A program made the position numbers and the translations under genes. The notes beneath the pieces are model-generated. The model was not told the origin of the DNA. It worked only from the letters and a program-made list of their open reading frames with translations, and searched no databases. Positions 10,684-19,279 of a DNA stretch of 64,000 bases are shown in pieces. Origin of the DNA: Roseivivax halotolerans (GTDB lineage: Bacteria > Pseudomonadota > Alphaproteobacteria > Rhodobacterales > Rhodobacteraceae); the NCBI RefSeq assembly GCF_900115815.1, contig NZ_FOXV01000001.1, forward strand, positions 124,001 to 188,000, read 5' to 3'. The first letter of the stretch is position 1. Each line of letters opens with the position of its first letter.

Positions 10684-12264
10684 ATTCTACCGACACGAGT
10701 TCTTGCGTGCCGCATCCTGGCTGCGGCCAGTCTCTGGCTGACTGCGCTGTCTCTGCCTGCCGTGGCGCAATCGGATGATGTGACGTTACGCTCCTATGAC
10801 GGGGGCGTCTCGCTGTCCGGCACGCTTCTGGGCTTTGACGGCGAGTTCTACCGCATCGACTCCGAATATGGCGAATTGACAGTGGATGCCTCTGGCGTCT
10901 CCTGTGCGGGCGTGGCCTGCCCATCGCTGACAGATTTCGTCGCAGAGTTGCGGATCTCCGGTTCCGCCACGATTGGACGGGTTCTTTTGCCGGCTCTCAT
11001 CGAAGGCTTCGCGCTGCGGGAAGGTTACGTGTCCTCGCGCGAGGAAACCGGCCCGGATGCCACGCTTTACACGCTGACCAGCACCGAGACGGAGCGCGCC
11101 GTCGCACGGTTCTACATCTCGAGCACTACCTCCGATTCGGGATTTGCGGATCTTCTGGCGGACGAAGCGGACCTCGTCATGTCGCTGCGCGAGATCCGGG
11201 CCGAGGAGGCAGAAGCGGCGCGCGACGCCGGGCTCGGCGATCTGACGGAGGCGAAATGGTCTCGCGTGTTGGCCCTAGACGCGATGGTGCCCGTCGTCTC
11301 ATCGCAAAACCCGGTGGAGACCATCTCCCTGCGGACGCTGACCGACATCCTCGCCGGGCGGACAAGGAACTGGCAGGCACTCGGCGGGCCCGATGCACCT
11401 GTCGTCTTGCATCTGCCAACGGAAAGCTCCGGACTTGCCCAGTCGATCGGAGACCGGCTGGCGCGGGCTCTGCCCGAGGCCGCCGAAGGCCAGGTGCTGC
11501 GCCATGACAGTCAGGAGGCGCTTGCGGCTTCCGTGGCCGTGGACCCCTTCGGGCTTGGGATTGCGAGCTTTTCGGAGATCGGTCTGTCCAAGCCGCTTTC
11601 CGTGGACGGTCCGTGCGGCTTCAGCCTGTCGGCCGAGCGCGGAACGATCAAGACCGAGGACTGGCCGCTGACCGCGCCGATGTTCCTCTACCTGCCTGCG
11701 CGCAGGTTACCGAAACTCGGCCGCGACTTTCTGGCCTATACCGCATCGGAGCCCGCGCAGAACGTCATCCGGCGCGTCGGCTTCACCGATCAGGCCGTGG
11801 AGGATGTGCCCATCGCGCATCAGGGCTCGCGCCTTGCGAACGCCATTGCCGTCGCGGATGGCGAGGAAGGTCTTGCAGAGCTCAAGCGTCTGCGTACCGA
11901 GCTTGCCCCGCTCAACCGCCTGACATTGTCGTTCCGTTTCGAACCCGGCTCGACACAGCTCGACGCGCAATCCCGCGCCAATGTCGCGCGGCTGGCCGCC
12001 GACATAGAGGCGGGCCTTTACGATTCGAGGACCATTCTTTTCGCCGGTTTCTCCGACGGGGCCGGACCCGCTTCGGCCAATCTCGTGATCGCGCGAAACC
12101 GCGCGGAGGCCGTTCGCGACGCGGTCATCTCCGCTGCCGAAGCCGCAGATCCCGAGCGGCTCGATATCCGCACGGACGGCTTCGGCGAGGCCATGCCGAT
12201 GGCCTGCGACGATACGGTCTGGGGCCGGAAGGCCAATCGCCGCGTCGAGGTCTGGCTCGACTGA
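10684..12264 (+). CDS. Periplasmic phosphate-binding-like / OmpA-domain fusion protein
   Basis: Exported protein with a Sec signal peptide ending ...SLPAVA-QSD, a small beta-domain (GGVSLSGTLLGFDGEFYRID), a PstS-like type 2 periplasmic binding domain (about residues 95-350, with SLRTLTDILAGRTRNW and FLAYTASEPAQ) and a C-terminal OmpA-like peptidoglycan-binding domain (SFRFEPGSTQLDAQS ... RNRAEAVRDAV ... GRKANRRVEVWLD). It probably senses or holds a ligand at the cell wall; the ligand is unknown. The start is unusual. No ATG, GTG or TTG lies in frame close to the signal peptide except GTG 10657, which lies at the foot of a terminator hairpin. ATT 10684 has GGAGGGG 6 bases upstream and gives an ideal signal peptide. 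If GTG is used, the gene starts at 10657. Confidence 0.85.
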   Translation: MLPTRVLACRILAAASLWLTALSLPAVAQSDDVTLRSYDGGVSLSGTLLGFDGEFYRIDSEYGELTVDASGVSCAGVACPSLTDFVAELRISGSATIGRVLLPALIEGFALREGYVSSREETGPDATLYTLTSTETERAVARFYISSTTSDSGFADLLADEADLVMSLREIRAEEAEAARDAGLGDLTEAKWSRVLALDAMVPVVSSQNPVETISLRTLTDILAGRTRNWQALGGPDAPVVLHLPTESSGLAQSIGDRLARALPEAAEGQVLRHDSQEALAASVAVDPFGLGIASFSEIGLSKPLSVDGPCGFSLSAERGTIKTEDWPLTAPMFLYLPARRLPKLGRDFLAYTASEPAQNVIRRVGFTDQAVEDVPIAHQGSRLANAIAVADGEEGLAELKRLRTELAPLNRLTLSFRFEPGSTQLDAQSRANVARLAADIEAGLYDSRTILFAGFSDGAGPASANLVIARNRAEAVRDAVISAAEAADPERLDIRTDGFGEAMPMACDDTVWGRKANRRVEVWLD

Positions 12265-12270
12265 TCCGCT

Positions 12271-13023
12271 CTACAGATACCCCTCAGAGCGAAAGCTGAG
12301 TTCACGGCATTTTCCGATCACCAGGTGATCGTGCAAGGTCACGCCCATCACCTCGCCTGCGCGCGCGACCTCGTTCGTCATCGCGATATCGGCGTCGGAG
12401 GGCGATGGATCACCGGAGGGATGGTTGTGCACGAGGATGACCGCCGAGGCGTTCAGCTCGAGCGCGCGCTTTATGACTTCGCGGGGGTAGACGGGCACGT
12501 GATCCACCGTGCCACGCGCCTGTGCCTCATCCGCGATCAGCACGTTCTTGCGGTCGAGGAAGAGGACGCGGAATTCCTCGATATCCTTGTGAGAGAGCGC
12601 CGCGTGGCAGTAATCGATCAAGGCTTGCCAGCTCGAGACGATGGGACGATGCATGACCTTGCCACGCGCCAGACGCTGCGCGGCGGCCTCCACGATCTTC
12701 AGCTCGCAAATCACCGCAGCGCCGACCCCGTCCATCTCGAGAAGCCGCGCGCGCGGCGCCGAGAGAACCCCCGCGAAATCGCCAAAAGCGTCCAGAAGCC
12801 GGCGCGCGACCGGCTTCACATCGCGGCGCGGGATGGCACGGAAGAGCACAAGCTCCAGCATCTCGTAGTCGGGCACGGCATCGGCGCCGCCGGAGACGAA
12901 CCTGTCGCGCAGACGCTGGCGGTGATCGCGAATGTAGGAAGGAAGTGCCACCGGCCCGCCAGTATCGCGCGGCGGCGGATCGAAAAGCGCGCCTTGCGCG
13001 TCTGAAAAACCGGTCTGGATCAT
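12271..13023 (-). CDS. radC: RadC family JAB/MPN-domain protein
   Basis: A 250-residue protein with an N-terminal helix-hairpin-helix-like region (about 35-115) and a C-terminal JAMM metalloprotease-like domain. The zinc ligands are present as H199-x-H201-x10-D212 in HNHPSGDPSPSDAD. Despite the name, RadC is not firmly tied to DNA repair, and its biochemical role is unknown. It is convergent with the PBP-OmpA gene (6 bases between stops). About 190 bases separate its start from msrA, with no other gene visible. Confidence 0.93.
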   Translation of the reverse strand: MIQTGFSDAQGALFDPPPRDTGGPVALPSYIRDHRQRLRDRFVSGGADAVPDYEMLELVLFRAIPRRDVKPVARRLLDAFGDFAGVLSAPRARLLEMDGVGAAVICELKIVEAAAQRLARGKVMHRPIVSSWQALIDYCHAALSHKDIEEFRVLFLDRKNVLIADEAQARGTVDHVPVYPREVIKRALELNASAVILVHNHPSGDPSPSDADIAMTNEVARAGEVMGVTLHDHLVIGKCRELSFRSEGYL

Positions 13024-13168
13024 GGCCTGGACGCTAGCGCACGCAGGCTTAATTCGGCGTTAACGCCATCCGTCCATTTGCCTGCTCGACGTTCACCAAG
13101 TCTTTACGTCTTCGGCGCAGATTTGTCGCGACCTCCAAAGGCAAGGTCGCTCGTTTCCCCAAGCGAGG

Positions 13169-13202
13169 CGCGCGCCGCGATTCCCCGACACCGCGGCGCG
13201 CG
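13169..13202 (-). terminator. Stem-loop downstream of msrA
   Basis: Perfect 11-bp GC-rich stem CGCGCGCCGCG/CGCGGCGCGCG (13169-13179 and 13192-13202) with a 12-base loop, 11 bases after the msrA stop. No T-tract follows, so it may act as a terminator or as a 3'-end stabiliser. Confidence 0.5.
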
Positions 13203-13212
13203 TTCAAGAGCT

Positions 13213-13725
13213 TTATTCCGCGGCGTCGCGCCGTGGCAGCACCCAGTCGGGGCGCGGGAAGTGACAGGTATAGCCGTTCGGGAACCGCTCAAGATAATCC
13301 TGATGTTCCGGCTCCGCCTCCCAGAAGTCATCCACGGGCTCGACCTCGGTCACGACCTTGCCCGGCCAGATACCCGAGGCCTCGACATCCGCGATCGTGT
13401 CTTCGGCAACCGCTTTCTGGTCCTCGTCGACGTAATAGATCGCCGAGCGATAGCTCATGCCGATGTCGTTGCCTTGGCGGTTCAGCGTCGTCGGGTCATG
13501 GATCTGGAAGAAATATTCAAGGATCCGGCGATAGGAGATCCGCGCGGGATCAAACCAAAGCTCCAGACCCTCCGCGTGGGTCCCGTGATTGCGGTAAGTC
13601 GCGTTCGGCACGTCCCCGCCGGTATAGCCGACACGTGTCTTCTCGACCCCGTCGAGCTTGCGGAAGAGGTCTTCCATACCCCAGAAACAGCCGCCTGCCA
13701 GAACGGCGCGTGTCAGATCGCTCAT
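13213..13725 (-). CDS. msrA: Peptide-methionine (S)-S-oxide reductase MsrA
   Basis: Repairs the S epimer of methionine sulfoxide in proteins. The 170-residue protein has the catalytic motif GCFWG (Cys13) with the following GYTGG and the [12 protein letters not shown] and [18 protein letters not shown] signatures. No resolving-cysteine tail is evident beyond the core. Its ATG overlaps the msrB stop (TCAT, 4 bases), so the order msrB-msrA is one translationally coupled unit that handles both epimers. Confidence 0.96.
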   Translation of the reverse strand: MSDLTRAVLAGGCFWGMEDLFRKLDGVEKTRVGYTGGDVPNATYRNHGTHAEGLELWFDPARISYRRILEYFFQIHDPTTLNRQGNDIGMSYRSAIYYVDEDQKAVAEDTIADVEASGIWPGKVVTEVEPVDDFWEAEPEHQDYLERFPNGYTCHFPRPDWVLPRRDAAE

Positions 13726-14171
13726 GCTCTTTCCTCCACCTGGTCGAGATACTTGCCGTAGCCTTCGGCTTCCATGTCGTCGCGATGCACGAAGCGCAAC
13801 GCGGCCGAGTTGATGCAGTAGCGCAATCCGCCGCGATCGGGCGGTCCGTCCGGGAAGACATGTCCAAGATGGCTATCCCCGTGACGCGAGCGCACCTCGG
13901 TGCGGATCATACCCATCGTGGTGTCGCGCAGCTCGGTGATGTTGTCCGGCTCGATCGGCTTCACGAAGCTCGGCCAGCCGCAGCCCGATTCGTATTTCGT
14001 CGACGACGCGAAGAGCGGCTCGCCCGAAACGATGTCGACATAGATCCCCGGCGCCTTGTTCTCGAGATACTTCCCGGTGCCGGGGCGCTCGGTGCCGTTT
14101 TCCTGCGTGACGCGATAGCTCTCGGGATCGAGTGCGGCCACCGCGTCCGGGTCTTTGCGATACTCGCTCAT
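13722..14171 (-). CDS. msrB: Peptide-methionine (R)-S-oxide reductase MsrB
   Basis: Repairs the R epimer of methionine sulfoxide. The 149-residue protein has [18 protein letters not shown] and the catalytic [11 protein letters not shown]. The two CxxC pairs that bind structural zinc in many MsrB proteins are absent (VSGEPLF and [11 protein letters not shown] are seen where they would lie), so it belongs to the zinc-free type. The start MSEYRK is preferred to an ATG 12 bases upstream because GGAGAG is 6 bases before it. Coupled to msrA. Confidence 0.95.
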   Translation of the reverse strand: MSEYRKDPDAVAALDPESYRVTQENGTERPGTGKYLENKAPGIYVDIVSGEPLFASSTKYESGCGWPSFVKPIEPDNITELRDTTMGMIRTEVRSRHGDSHLGHVFPDGPPDRGGLRYCINSAALRFVHRDDMEAEGYGKYLDQVEERA

Positions 14172-14483
14172 GTGGCTCTCCATGCTCGGAATGTCTGTGG
14201 TTCAAGATGGGGATGCAGACGACAAAGACAACGGTCCTGCGACAGGCGACCCCTCGCCCATCCCTGACGTCTCGATGAGCGGAGGAGCGCGGCATGCCAC
14301 TCGAGGCAGGGAACCGGCGGTGGATCGCCCGCCCCGGACGCCCCGTCGAGCCGGGCGCCGCCGATACTTCGTGCGCCGCGCGCAGCGCGCAGACAAAGCC
14401 GCGCAACGCCCCCATGTCTCTCATGTCGGCGCGCCCAGCAATGCCCGCCGACCCCCGTGCGAGATTGCGAAAAGGAGACCTCG
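14172..14483. other. 312-base intergenic region without a recognisable gene
   Basis: Between the divergent msrBA unit and a small secreted protein gene. It is GC-rich with short self-complementary runs, and the open frames crossing it have Arg/Pro-rich nonsense composition. It presumably holds the two divergent promoters, but no consensus promoter or known RNA element could be picked out. Confidence 0.4.
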
Positions 14484-14984
14484 ATGAGCACGCGCACCAA
14501 GACCCTCAGCATGACCGCCCTGCTGGCCGCCTCGACTTCGGTCGCGGCGGTGGCTCAGACCGCGCCCGAAGAAGGCGGCTCGCCCACGGAGCCCGCACTC
14601 GAAGCCGCCCCGGAGGTCGGGATGACCCCTGACACCGCCGCGCCGGGCATGACGAGCGGTGCGCCCGACACCTTCAGTGAACTCGTCTCCATCTTCGAGG
14701 AGGGGATGCCGGAGATGGCGGATCCCGCCGTGATCGACACAGGATATGTCATCGACACGCTGACTCTCTCCGACATCCCGGATCAAGCGGCAGGTGAAAG
14801 CGAAAGTCTCGATCTCGCGCTGGCCGATGTGGAGGGCGAACTCGCCGCGATGCAGGACGAAATCGCGGCAAACGACATGCTTGCGGACCTGCTCGAAGCG
14901 CAGGGCTTCGCCGCTGAGGATGTCATCGGCATCTTTGCCGCTGCCCCGGACCGGGTCGAGCTTCTGGTCGACGACCGCGCCTGA
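14484..14984 (+). CDS. Small secreted acidic protein of unknown function
   Basis: A 166-residue protein with a signal peptide (TRTKTLSMTALLAASTSVAA, cleavage near AVA-QTA) followed by an acidic Pro/Glu/Ala linker and a helical C-terminal region (IFEEGMPEMAD ... DLALADVEGELAAMQDEIA). It has no cysteine and no recognised domain. The ATG at 14484 has AAAGGAGA 6-13 bases upstream, and the earlier in-frame ATG is rejected. It stands alone between divergent msrBA and convergent queG. Function unknown; probably periplasmic. Confidence 0.75.
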   Translation: MSTRTKTLSMTALLAASTSVAAVAQTAPEEGGSPTEPALEAAPEVGMTPDTAAPGMTSGAPDTFSELVSIFEEGMPEMADPAVIDTGYVIDTLTLSDIPDQAAGESESLDLALADVEGELAAMQDEIAANDMLADLLEAQGFAAEDVIGIFAAAPDRVELLVDDRA

Positions 14985-15035
14985 CGGGCGGGGGGTCGAG
15001 CGTGGCCTCCGCATCTCCCCAGCGGAGGCCACATC

Positions 15036-16079
15036 TCACGCCGGCAGCCGCGCCAAGGCCCAAAGCGCCGCATCGCGGACGGTCTCGTCGGGATCCTCGG
15101 CCAGCGCGGCCGCCGCGGGACGCAGCCGCGCGCTGCCCGAGTTCCCGATGGCATAAGCGACGTTACGCACGAAGCGATCGCGCCCGATCCGCTTGATCGG
15201 CGAGCCCGAGAACCGCGCCCGGAAACCGGCATCGTCGAGCGACGCCAGTTCCGCAAGATCCGGTGCCAGCAGGTCCTCCCGCGCGGCATAGCGGATATCG
15301 CTGGCCTCGGCGGCAAACTTGTTCCACGGGCAGACCGCCAGGCAATCGTCGCAGCCATAGATCCGGTTGCCGAGCCCTTCGCGCAGCTCTTCGGGCACGG
15401 GTCCCCTGTGCTCGATGGTCAGATAGGAAATGCAGCGCCGCGCATCGAGCTGGTAGGGTGCCGGAAACGCATCGGTCGGGCAGATGTCGAGGCACCGGCG
15501 GCACGAGCCGCAGTGATCCGTTTCGGGCGCGTCACGCTCCAGATCGAGCGTCGTGAAGATCGAGCCGAGAAAGAACCAAGATCCCATCTCCCGGCTGACG
15601 AGATTGGTATGCTTGCCCTGCCATCCAAGGCCCGCGGCTTCCCCGAGAGGTTTCTCGGCCACCGGCGCGGTGTCGACGAAGACCTTGATCTCGGCCTCCT
15701 CGCCGGCCGCCTCGGCCTCGGCGATGAGCCATCGCCCGAGCCGCTTCAGCCTCTTCTTGACGATGTCGTGATAGTCCCGGTTCTGTGCGTAGACCGAGAT
15801 CGCGGCACGTTCGGGCGCGCCCAGGATCGCCATAGGGTCATGATCCGGCGTGTAGCTCTCCCCAAGCATGATGATCGACCGGGCCTCGGGCCAGAGCACC
15901 TGCGGATCGCCGCGCCAGGAGGCGCGATCCTCGAGCCAGCCCATCTGGCCGTGCCGCCCCTTCTCCAGGAACGCGCCCAGCCGCTCCGGCACCTTCGGGA
16001 TGTCACCCGGCCCGCAGATCCGGCACATGGTGAACCCGGCGGCCTCCGCCTCGGCCTTGAGGCGCGCCGTCAGGGACAT
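15036..16079 (-). CDS. queG: Epoxyqueuosine reductase QueG
   Basis: Last step of queuosine synthesis: cobalamin- and Fe-S-dependent reduction of epoxyqueuosine in the wobble position of GUN tRNAs. The 347-residue protein has the N-terminal cobalamin-binding domain, two [4Fe-4S] motifs ([12 protein letters not shown], and C...[11 protein letters not shown]) and a C-terminal HEAT-like segment ending [14 protein letters not shown]. Downstream of the FzlA-like gene on the same strand, separated by 69 bases that contain repeat copy 2. Confidence 0.95.
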   Translation of the reverse strand: MSLTARLKAEAEAAGFTMCRICGPGDIPKVPERLGAFLEKGRHGQMGWLEDRASWRGDPQVLWPEARSIIMLGESYTPDHDPMAILGAPERAAISVYAQNRDYHDIVKKRLKRLGRWLIAEAEAAGEEAEIKVFVDTAPVAEKPLGEAAGLGWQGKHTNLVSREMGSWFFLGSIFTTLDLERDAPETDHCGSCRRCLDICPTDAFPAPYQLDARRCISYLTIEHRGPVPEELREGLGNRIYGCDDCLAVCPWNKFAAEASDIRYAAREDLLAPDLAELASLDDAGFRARFSGSPIKRIGRDRFVRNVAYAIGNSGSARLRPAAAALAEDPDETVRDAALWALARLPA

Positions 16080-16094
16080 GCGCGAAAGCTACGC

Positions 16095-16120
16095 TCTTTG
16101 GGTTGGCCCAAATACCGCGG
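16095..16120 (-). repeat. Composite extragenic repeat, copy 2 (core only)
   Basis: The core TTTGGGTTGGCCCAAATACC lies at 16097-16116, reverse complement of copy 1 with 2 differences. The flanks CCGCGG and AAAGA also match copy 1. The core can fold as TTTGGG/CCCAAA with loop TTGG. The long G-rich hairpin seen in copies 1 and 3 is missing here. It lies between queG and the GST-fold gene. Confidence 0.75.
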
Positions 16121-16148
16121 CCGTCCGATGCCACGAGGCGCCGCGATT

Positions 16149-16814
16149 TCAGAAGTCGAGATCGGCATAATGCGGCGGCGGCGGGAAGCCCGGAAGCTGA
16201 TCGGCCAGGATCGAACGGAAGGCCGGGCGCGACTTGATCTTCGCATACCAGTCCTTCACCGCCGCCTGCCGGTTCCAGTCCACGTCCGAGATATAATCGA
16301 GGGAAGACAGATGCGCCGCGGCGGCGAAATCGGCGAGCGTCATCACGTCGCCCGCAAGCCAGCGCCGATGATCGAGCAGCCAGGCCATGTAATCGAGGTG
16401 ATATTTGACCGCCTTGGCCCCGGCTTTCACGTTGGTGCTGTCCGGGAAGCCGGCCTTCATCACCTTCTTGTTCACCCGCTCATAAAGCAGCTTCGACGTC
16501 ACTTCGCTGTGAAACTTGTCATCGAACCACCCGACCAGCCGGCGCACTTCGAAGCGCGCATCGGCGCTTTTGGGCATCAGAGCGGGCTCGGGATATTTCT
16601 CCTCGATCCACTCGCAGATCGCGGCGGATTCCGCCATCGTCTTGCCGTCGATCTTCAGGACCGGAACCTTCGCCGCCGGGTTGCGTCGGATGAAATCGGG
16701 ATCCTTTTCCCAATAGCGTTCTTCGGCGAGTTCCACTTCGATCTTCTTTTCGGCAAGGCTCAGTCGGACCTTGCGGCAGAAGGGGGACAGGGGAACGTGA
16801 TAGAGCTTGGCCAT
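16149..16814 (-). CDS. GST-fold protein, probably FzlA-type
   Basis: A 221-residue protein with a thioredoxin-like N-terminal half (LYHVPLSPFCRKVRLSLAEK, NPAAKVPVL, ESAAICEWIEEKYP) and an all-helical GST C-terminal half. The C-terminus HYADLDF and the segment KDWYAKIKSRPAFRSIL are, as I recall them, the marks of FzlA, the GST-fold protein that binds FtsZ and is needed for division in Caulobacter, rather than of detoxifying GSTs. ATG 16814 is used; a TTG start 15 bases earlier is possible. It precedes queG. A plain glutathione transferase remains the alternative. Confidence 0.85.
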   Translation of the reverse strand: MAKLYHVPLSPFCRKVRLSLAEKKIEVELAEERYWEKDPDFIRRNPAAKVPVLKIDGKTMAESAAICEWIEEKYPEPALMPKSADARFEVRRLVGWFDDKFHSEVTSKLLYERVNKKVMKAGFPDSTNVKAGAKAVKYHLDYMAWLLDHRRWLAGDVMTLADFAAAAHLSSLDYISDVDWNRQAAVKDWYAKIKSRPAFRSILADQLPGFPPPPHYADLDF

Positions 16815-16908
16815 CTGGGGCAGATCCAATGAATGAAAGCGAACGCGTGATCGTCTCTAGACCCGCAACCGCTCCGACTTCAACAGTCAGCGCGGGGCGC
16901 GGGCAAGC

Positions 16909-17619
16909 TCACGCCGGCTCGAAGCAGGATGCGCGGCCATCCCGCTGGATCGTCGCGGCCCCGTCCATGATCGAGGCCGCGCGCCGCCGCACGAAATTCG
17001 AGGGGTCGGACGCGGATCGGCCCTTGGGGTCCGGCAGGATGGCCGCGAGGCGCGCCGCTTGCGTCGGAGTCAAATCCGCCGCCGAGACGCCGAAATAGTG
17101 CCGCGCCGCCGCTTCGACGCCGAACACGCCTTCATCGAATTCGATCATGTTGAGATAGACCTCGAGGATACGCCGCTTCGGCCAGACCGCCTCCATGCCG
17201 GGCGTGATGACAGCCTCGAGCGCCTTTCGCGGCCAGCTTCGACCCTGCCAGAGATAGACGTTCTTCACCACCTGCTGCGAGATCGTCGAGGCGCCACGAT
17301 TGCCGCCATCCTCGATCGCATCGCGGATAGCGCTCATGTCGAAGCCCCAATGCCGGCAGAAATTGGCATCCTCCGCCGCGACGGCGGATCGGTACATCAC
17401 GGGCGCGATGGCATCGGAATTCACCCATTGCCGCTCCACCCCGCCGAGACGCCGCGCTTCGGACATGATGTAGGGCGTCGTCGGCGGGGCCACGACCCGA
17501 TAGAGCCCGATCCCCAGAGCGATCAGCACCGCCAGCGCCAGCACGGCGCGGAAGAGCCACTTCGCCAGGAAGCGGCCAGGCCGAATCTTCGTTTTCGTCT
17601 TGCTCGACTTTTTCGCCAT
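16909..17619 (-). CDS. mtgA: Monofunctional peptidoglycan glycosyltransferase MtgA
   Basis: Polymerises lipid II into glycan strands at the inner membrane. The 236-residue protein starts with a Lys-rich cytoplasmic stretch and one TM helix (about 20-43), then a GT51 domain with EDANFCRHWGFD (catalytic Glu in the first motif), GASTISQQVVKNVYLW and KRRILEVYLNMIEFDEGVFG. No transpeptidase domain is present, so it is the monofunctional type. The ATG at 17619 is chosen because the frame upstream lacks family similarity. It lies near an FzlA-like division gene, a suggestive but unproven link. Confidence 0.94.
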   Translation of the reverse strand: MAKKSSKTKTKIRPGRFLAKWLFRAVLALAVLIALGIGLYRVVAPPTTPYIMSEARRLGGVERQWVNSDAIAPVMYRSAVAAEDANFCRHWGFDMSAIRDAIEDGGNRGASTISQQVVKNVYLWQGRSWPRKALEAVITPGMEAVWPKRRILEVYLNMIEFDEGVFGVEAAARHYFGVSAADLTPTQAARLAAILPDPKGRSASDPSNFVRRRAASIMDGAATIQRDGRASCFEPA

Positions 17620-17759
17620 AACGCCGTGATACCGCCCCGTAGGCGACCGGGAAAGCGGCTCTGCATGACGTGGGAAAGTCTGACGCGAACAGGTCACGCG
17701 CAGTCGGGACGGGACAGGTCTTGCCGCCGCCGCACGTGCCTTTTACGGCAAGCTTTTGA

Positions 17760-18071
17760 ATGAGTGCCGAGAATCACATGTCACAGCGAGATTTCATCCG
17801 TCACGTCGTCTTTTTCACCGCCAGGGACGAAGCCGATATCCCCCGTATCATCGAGGGGCTGAAACAATTGGGCGATATCCCGCACGTCACGCATTTCGAG
17901 GTCCGCGAATGCGCCCGCATGGACCAGATAGCGAATGACGTCGACGTCGTCGTCTATGCCGAGTTCGCCGATCGGGCGGCATTCGACGCCTACAAGGCGC
18001 ATCCGATCTACCAATCCTCCATAGACGCGGTGCGGCCCCTTCGGGACACCCGGGTCGCCGCGGATTTCTAA
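17760..18071 (+). CDS. Dabb (stress-responsive alpha/beta barrel) domain protein
   Basis: A 103-residue ferredoxin-like fold protein of the Dabb family: FIRHVVFFTARD opens the fold, followed by THFEVREC and DVVVYAEFADRAAFDAYKAHPIYQ. Family members are small dimeric proteins with varied or unknown roles. A second in-frame ATG at 17778 (MSQRDFIRH) is as likely a start, giving 97 residues. pabB follows after 5 bases without its own clear ribosome site, so translation is probably coupled. Why it pairs with folate synthesis is not evident. Confidence 0.85.
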   Translation: MSAENHMSQRDFIRHVVFFTARDEADIPRIIEGLKQLGDIPHVTHFEVRECARMDQIANDVDVVVYAEFADRAAFDAYKAHPIYQSSIDAVRPLRDTRVAADF

Positions 18072-18076
18072 GCCGC

Positions 18077-19219
18077 ATGTCGGCCCGCAGCATTCGCTTC
18101 GATACCGGCCCGCTGGGGCACGGCACGGAATTCCGCGCGCCGCTCCGCGTTCTGTCCGCGTGGAATGCTGAAGACGTTGCACCTCTGCTGGCAGAGATGG
18201 AGAGTTGGCGACGCGCGGGCTACTGGCTGGCGGGTCATGTCGCCTACGAGGCCGGATATGCGCTGACGCCGAAACTGGCCGATGCGATGCCCGCTGAGAG
18301 GTCGGGGCCGCTTCTGCAGTTCGGTGTCTTCGATGCGCCGCGGGCACCGTCGCAACACAGCGCGATGCTGCCCTTCGGTCTCGGCGCGACCGTGCCGCTT
18401 TGGTCGCAAGACGAGTACCGCGCGCGGTTCGATCAGGTGCGGGACTACATCGCGGCGGGCGACATCTATCAGGCCAACCTGACCTTCCCCTTCAAGACTG
18501 AGCTCTACGGCACGCCCGAGGCGCTTTATGCCGCGCTTCTTCATCATCAGCCGGTCAGATACGGAGCCTTTGTCGATCTTGGTGGACCGGTGATCCTGTC
18601 CCGCTCGCCCGAACTGTTCTTTCGCTGCGATGCGTCCGGCAGCCTGACCGCGCGACCGATGAAGGGCACTGCCCCGCGCGGCGCGACCGCCGAGGGGGAC
18701 ACGGCGCAGGCGGCGTGGTTGCAAAGCTCCGAAAAGAACCGTGCCGAAAACCTCATGATCGTGGACCTTCTGCGGAACGATCTCGGCCGGATCGCACGGA
18801 TCGGAAGCGTCGCCGTGCCTCAGCTCTTCGAGATCGAGACCTACGCGACACTGCACCAGATGACGTCGACCGTCACAGCTGAGCTGCGCGAGGGTGTCAC
18901 GCTACCCGAACTCATTCAGGCGCTCTTTCCCTGCGGGTCGATCACCGGGGCGCCAAAGATCCGCGCGATGCAGATCCTTGCCGAGCTGGAGGCAGGGCCG
19001 CGCGGGGTCTATTGCGGCTCAATAGGTTGGATCGCCCCTGACGGCACGATGGAATTCAACGTCGCGATCCGGACGCTCACCTGCCACGAAGACGGCACGA
19101 TGCGGTTCGATGTGGGCGGCGGTATCGTCTACGACAGCACCGCAGAGGCGGAATACGACGAAGCACTGCTCAAGGCGCGGTTTGCCGACATCGCGCCGCA
19201 GCCTCAAGCCGCCGAATAA
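18077..19219 (+). CDS. pabB: Aminodeoxychorismate synthase component I
   Basis: Converts chorismate plus ammonia to 4-amino-4-deoxychorismate for p-aminobenzoate and folate. The 380-residue chorismate-binding protein has AGDIYQANLTFPF, the PMKGTAPRG loop, the ENLMIVDLLRNDLGRIA signature and CGSITGAPKIRAM. It is shorter than anthranilate synthase I and lacks a long N-terminal regulatory domain, as expected for PabB. The glutaminase partner PabA is not in the window. Ends next to a bidirectional terminator. Confidence 0.93.
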   Translation: MSARSIRFDTGPLGHGTEFRAPLRVLSAWNAEDVAPLLAEMESWRRAGYWLAGHVAYEAGYALTPKLADAMPAERSGPLLQFGVFDAPRAPSQHSAMLPFGLGATVPLWSQDEYRARFDQVRDYIAAGDIYQANLTFPFKTELYGTPEALYAALLHHQPVRYGAFVDLGGPVILSRSPELFFRCDASGSLTARPMKGTAPRGATAEGDTAQAAWLQSSEKNRAENLMIVDLLRNDLGRIARIGSVAVPQLFEIETYATLHQMTSTVTAELREGVTLPELIQALFPCGSITGAPKIRAMQILAELEAGPRGVYCGSIGWIAPDGTMEFNVAIRTLTCHEDGTMRFDVGGGIVYDSTAEAEYDEALLKARFADIAPQPQAAE

Positions 19220-19249
19220 CCACCGGAAACCCGCGACGGACCGTGAAAA

Positions 19250-19276
19250 GGGCCGGACGCAGTGTCCGGCCCCTTC
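19250..19276. terminator. Bidirectional terminator between pabB and gltB
   Basis: Perfect 9-bp stem GGGCCGGAC/GTCCGGCCC (19250-19258 and 19264-19272) with loop GCAGT. CTTCT follows on the plus strand and CTTTT on the minus strand, so it serves both convergent genes. Confidence 0.85.
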
Positions 19277-19279
19277 TGG

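Noticed and set aside
12310-12340. GGTGATC/GATCACC palindrome resembling the TCA operator
   Set aside because: It lies inside the radC coding region and lacks the GTGATCAC-N13-GTGATCAC form.
14155-14512. Open frames across the 14.2-14.5 kb gap on both strands
   Set aside because: Arg/Pro-rich composition, no ribosome sites, overlap with the starts of msrB and the secreted protein gene.
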